In this document: positions 5,399-5,736 of the stretch, in pieces
Layout: each line of letters opens with the position of its first letter
Position numbering within the stretch: the first letter of the stretch is position 1
From: Lachnospiraceae bacterium
GTDB lineage: Bacteria; Bacillota; Clostridia; Lachnospirales; Lachnospiraceae
Length of the DNA: 5,736 bases
Assembly (NCBI GenBank): GCA_900766925.1
Contig: CAAFXG010000501.1
Span: 1 to 5,736 of the forward strand
Direction of reading: 5' to 3'
The notes under the pieces: generated by a model
What the model was told of the DNA's origin: nothing
The model's input: only the letters and a program-made list of their open reading frames with translations
Database searches by the model: none
Program-made: the position numbers and the translations under genes

Positions 5399-5412
5399 CA
5401 TCAAAATTGATA
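5399..5412. promoter_or_regulatory. Operator-like palindrome O2 (CATCA-N4-TGATA)
   Basis: CATCAAAATTGATA is the second copy of the palindrome, with one arm mismatch (C for T). Its centre is 42 bp from that of O1, which is four DNA helical turns. It ends two bases before the ATG at 5415, so a bound protein would cover the transcription start and the ribosome-binding region. Confidence 0.5.
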
Positions 5413-5414
5413 TT

Positions 5415-5736
5415 ATGGACAATATTTATATGATTTCTGATACCGAGTTAATAAAGAGGATTTCCTCAAGGCTGAAGGATATTAGGCTGAAACAGAATGT
5501 TTCACGACATGACCTTTCAGTCAGTTCGGGTGTGTCCACATCTACCATCGCCAGAATTGAGGATGGGGAAATCAAATCTTTTGAATCTTTATTAAGAATA
5601 CTGCGCACGTTGGGTAAGATTGATATTTTCCTGCCTCTTGTGGAGGAAGAAGAAATAAGTCCTAATGAATACTACCAGATGGTACATTCCGCAAAGGCAA
5701 ATAAACGTAAGCGTGCATCGAGAACAAATAATAATA
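5415..5736 (+). CDS. HipB-like XRE-family helix-turn-helix regulator/antitoxin (3' end outside window)
   Basis: From ATG 5415 the frame stays open to the window end, giving 107 residues. The front half is an XRE/Cro-type DNA-binding domain: helix 1 around ELIKRISSRLKDIRLKQNV (11-29), then the helix-turn-helix SRHDLSVSSGVSTSTIARIE (30-49) with the conserved DG after it, then FESLLRILRTLGKIDIF (56-72). ISPNEYYQMV and a lysine/arginine-rich tail (KANKRKRASR at 94-103) follow, a layout typical of Bacteroidales HipB-like antitoxins that precede a HipA kinase toxin gene. It probably represses its own promoter through the two palindromes upstream. Whether a hipA gene follows cannot be seen. It could be a solitary XRE regulator. 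Confidence 0.85.
   Translation, partial: MDNIYMISDTELIKRISSRLKDIRLKQNVSRHDLSVSSGVSTSTIARIEDGEIKSFESLLRILRTLGKIDIFLPLVEEEEISPNEYYQMVHSAKANKRKRASRTNNN

Noticed and set aside
5426..5608. A 60-codon - strand open frame opposite the XRE gene
   Set aside because: It is antisense to a clear helix-turn-helix gene and has no domain signal.

Overview
The window looks like a Bacteroidota chromosome, most likely Bacteroidales (Bacteroides, Phocaeicola, Parabacteroides or Prevotella type). The evidence is AT-rich DNA, -7 promoter boxes of the form TAnnTTTG (4546-4553 and 5380-5387), mostly no strong Shine-Dalgarno sequences, a capsule-type gene set, and the remnant of a small Amidase_2 gene of the kind common near Bacteroidales surface-polysaccharide loci. 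The species cannot be named from the sequence.

Bases 1-4367 are the 3' part of a surface polysaccharide (capsule/exopolysaccharide) biosynthesis cluster, all on the + strand. It opens with the 3' end of an unrecognised gene split by an apparent one-base frameshift (1-298). Next is a GT4 glycosyltransferase gene that has lost its whole middle, so that an N-terminal piece is fused out of frame to the C-terminal piece (392-735). Three intact, tightly packed genes follow: a GT4 glycosyltransferase (759-1841), a CapA/PgsA-type metallophosphatase-fold protein (1838-2938, 4-bp ATGA overlap) and a PaaK/CapK-type adenylate-forming enzyme (2946-4367). An inferred model is that the glycosyltransferase adds a sugar, and the CapA-like and CapK-like proteins act as a pair in a modification step, with the latter activating a carboxylate by adenylation.

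Bases 4368-5414 are a scar-like junction. They hold a short coding remnant that may be the tail of a polysaccharide deacetylase (4385-4456), two blocks of degenerate TGATTAT repeats, a two-gene toxin-antitoxin module, a GC-rich interrupted palindrome (5111-5172), and on the - strand the last ~42 codons of an N-acetylmuramoyl-L-alanine amidase (5183-5308). The toxin is a clear YoeB/Txe-family RNase with its key residues present. Its antitoxin has a YefM-like tail but an N-terminus unlike YefM.

Bases 5415-5736 hold the start of a HipB-like XRE repressor/antitoxin that runs off the window. Its promoter is flanked by two near-identical 14-bp palindromes whose centres are exactly 42 bp apart, a plausible autoregulatory operator pair. 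A hipA-like gene may lie just beyond the window.

The main interest is the pattern of decay and insertion at the edge of the polysaccharide cluster (four broken genes, repeats beginning at stop codons, two antitoxin-type genes), the antitoxin that may be chimeric, and the operator pair. All function calls come from reading motifs by eye; no database search was run.
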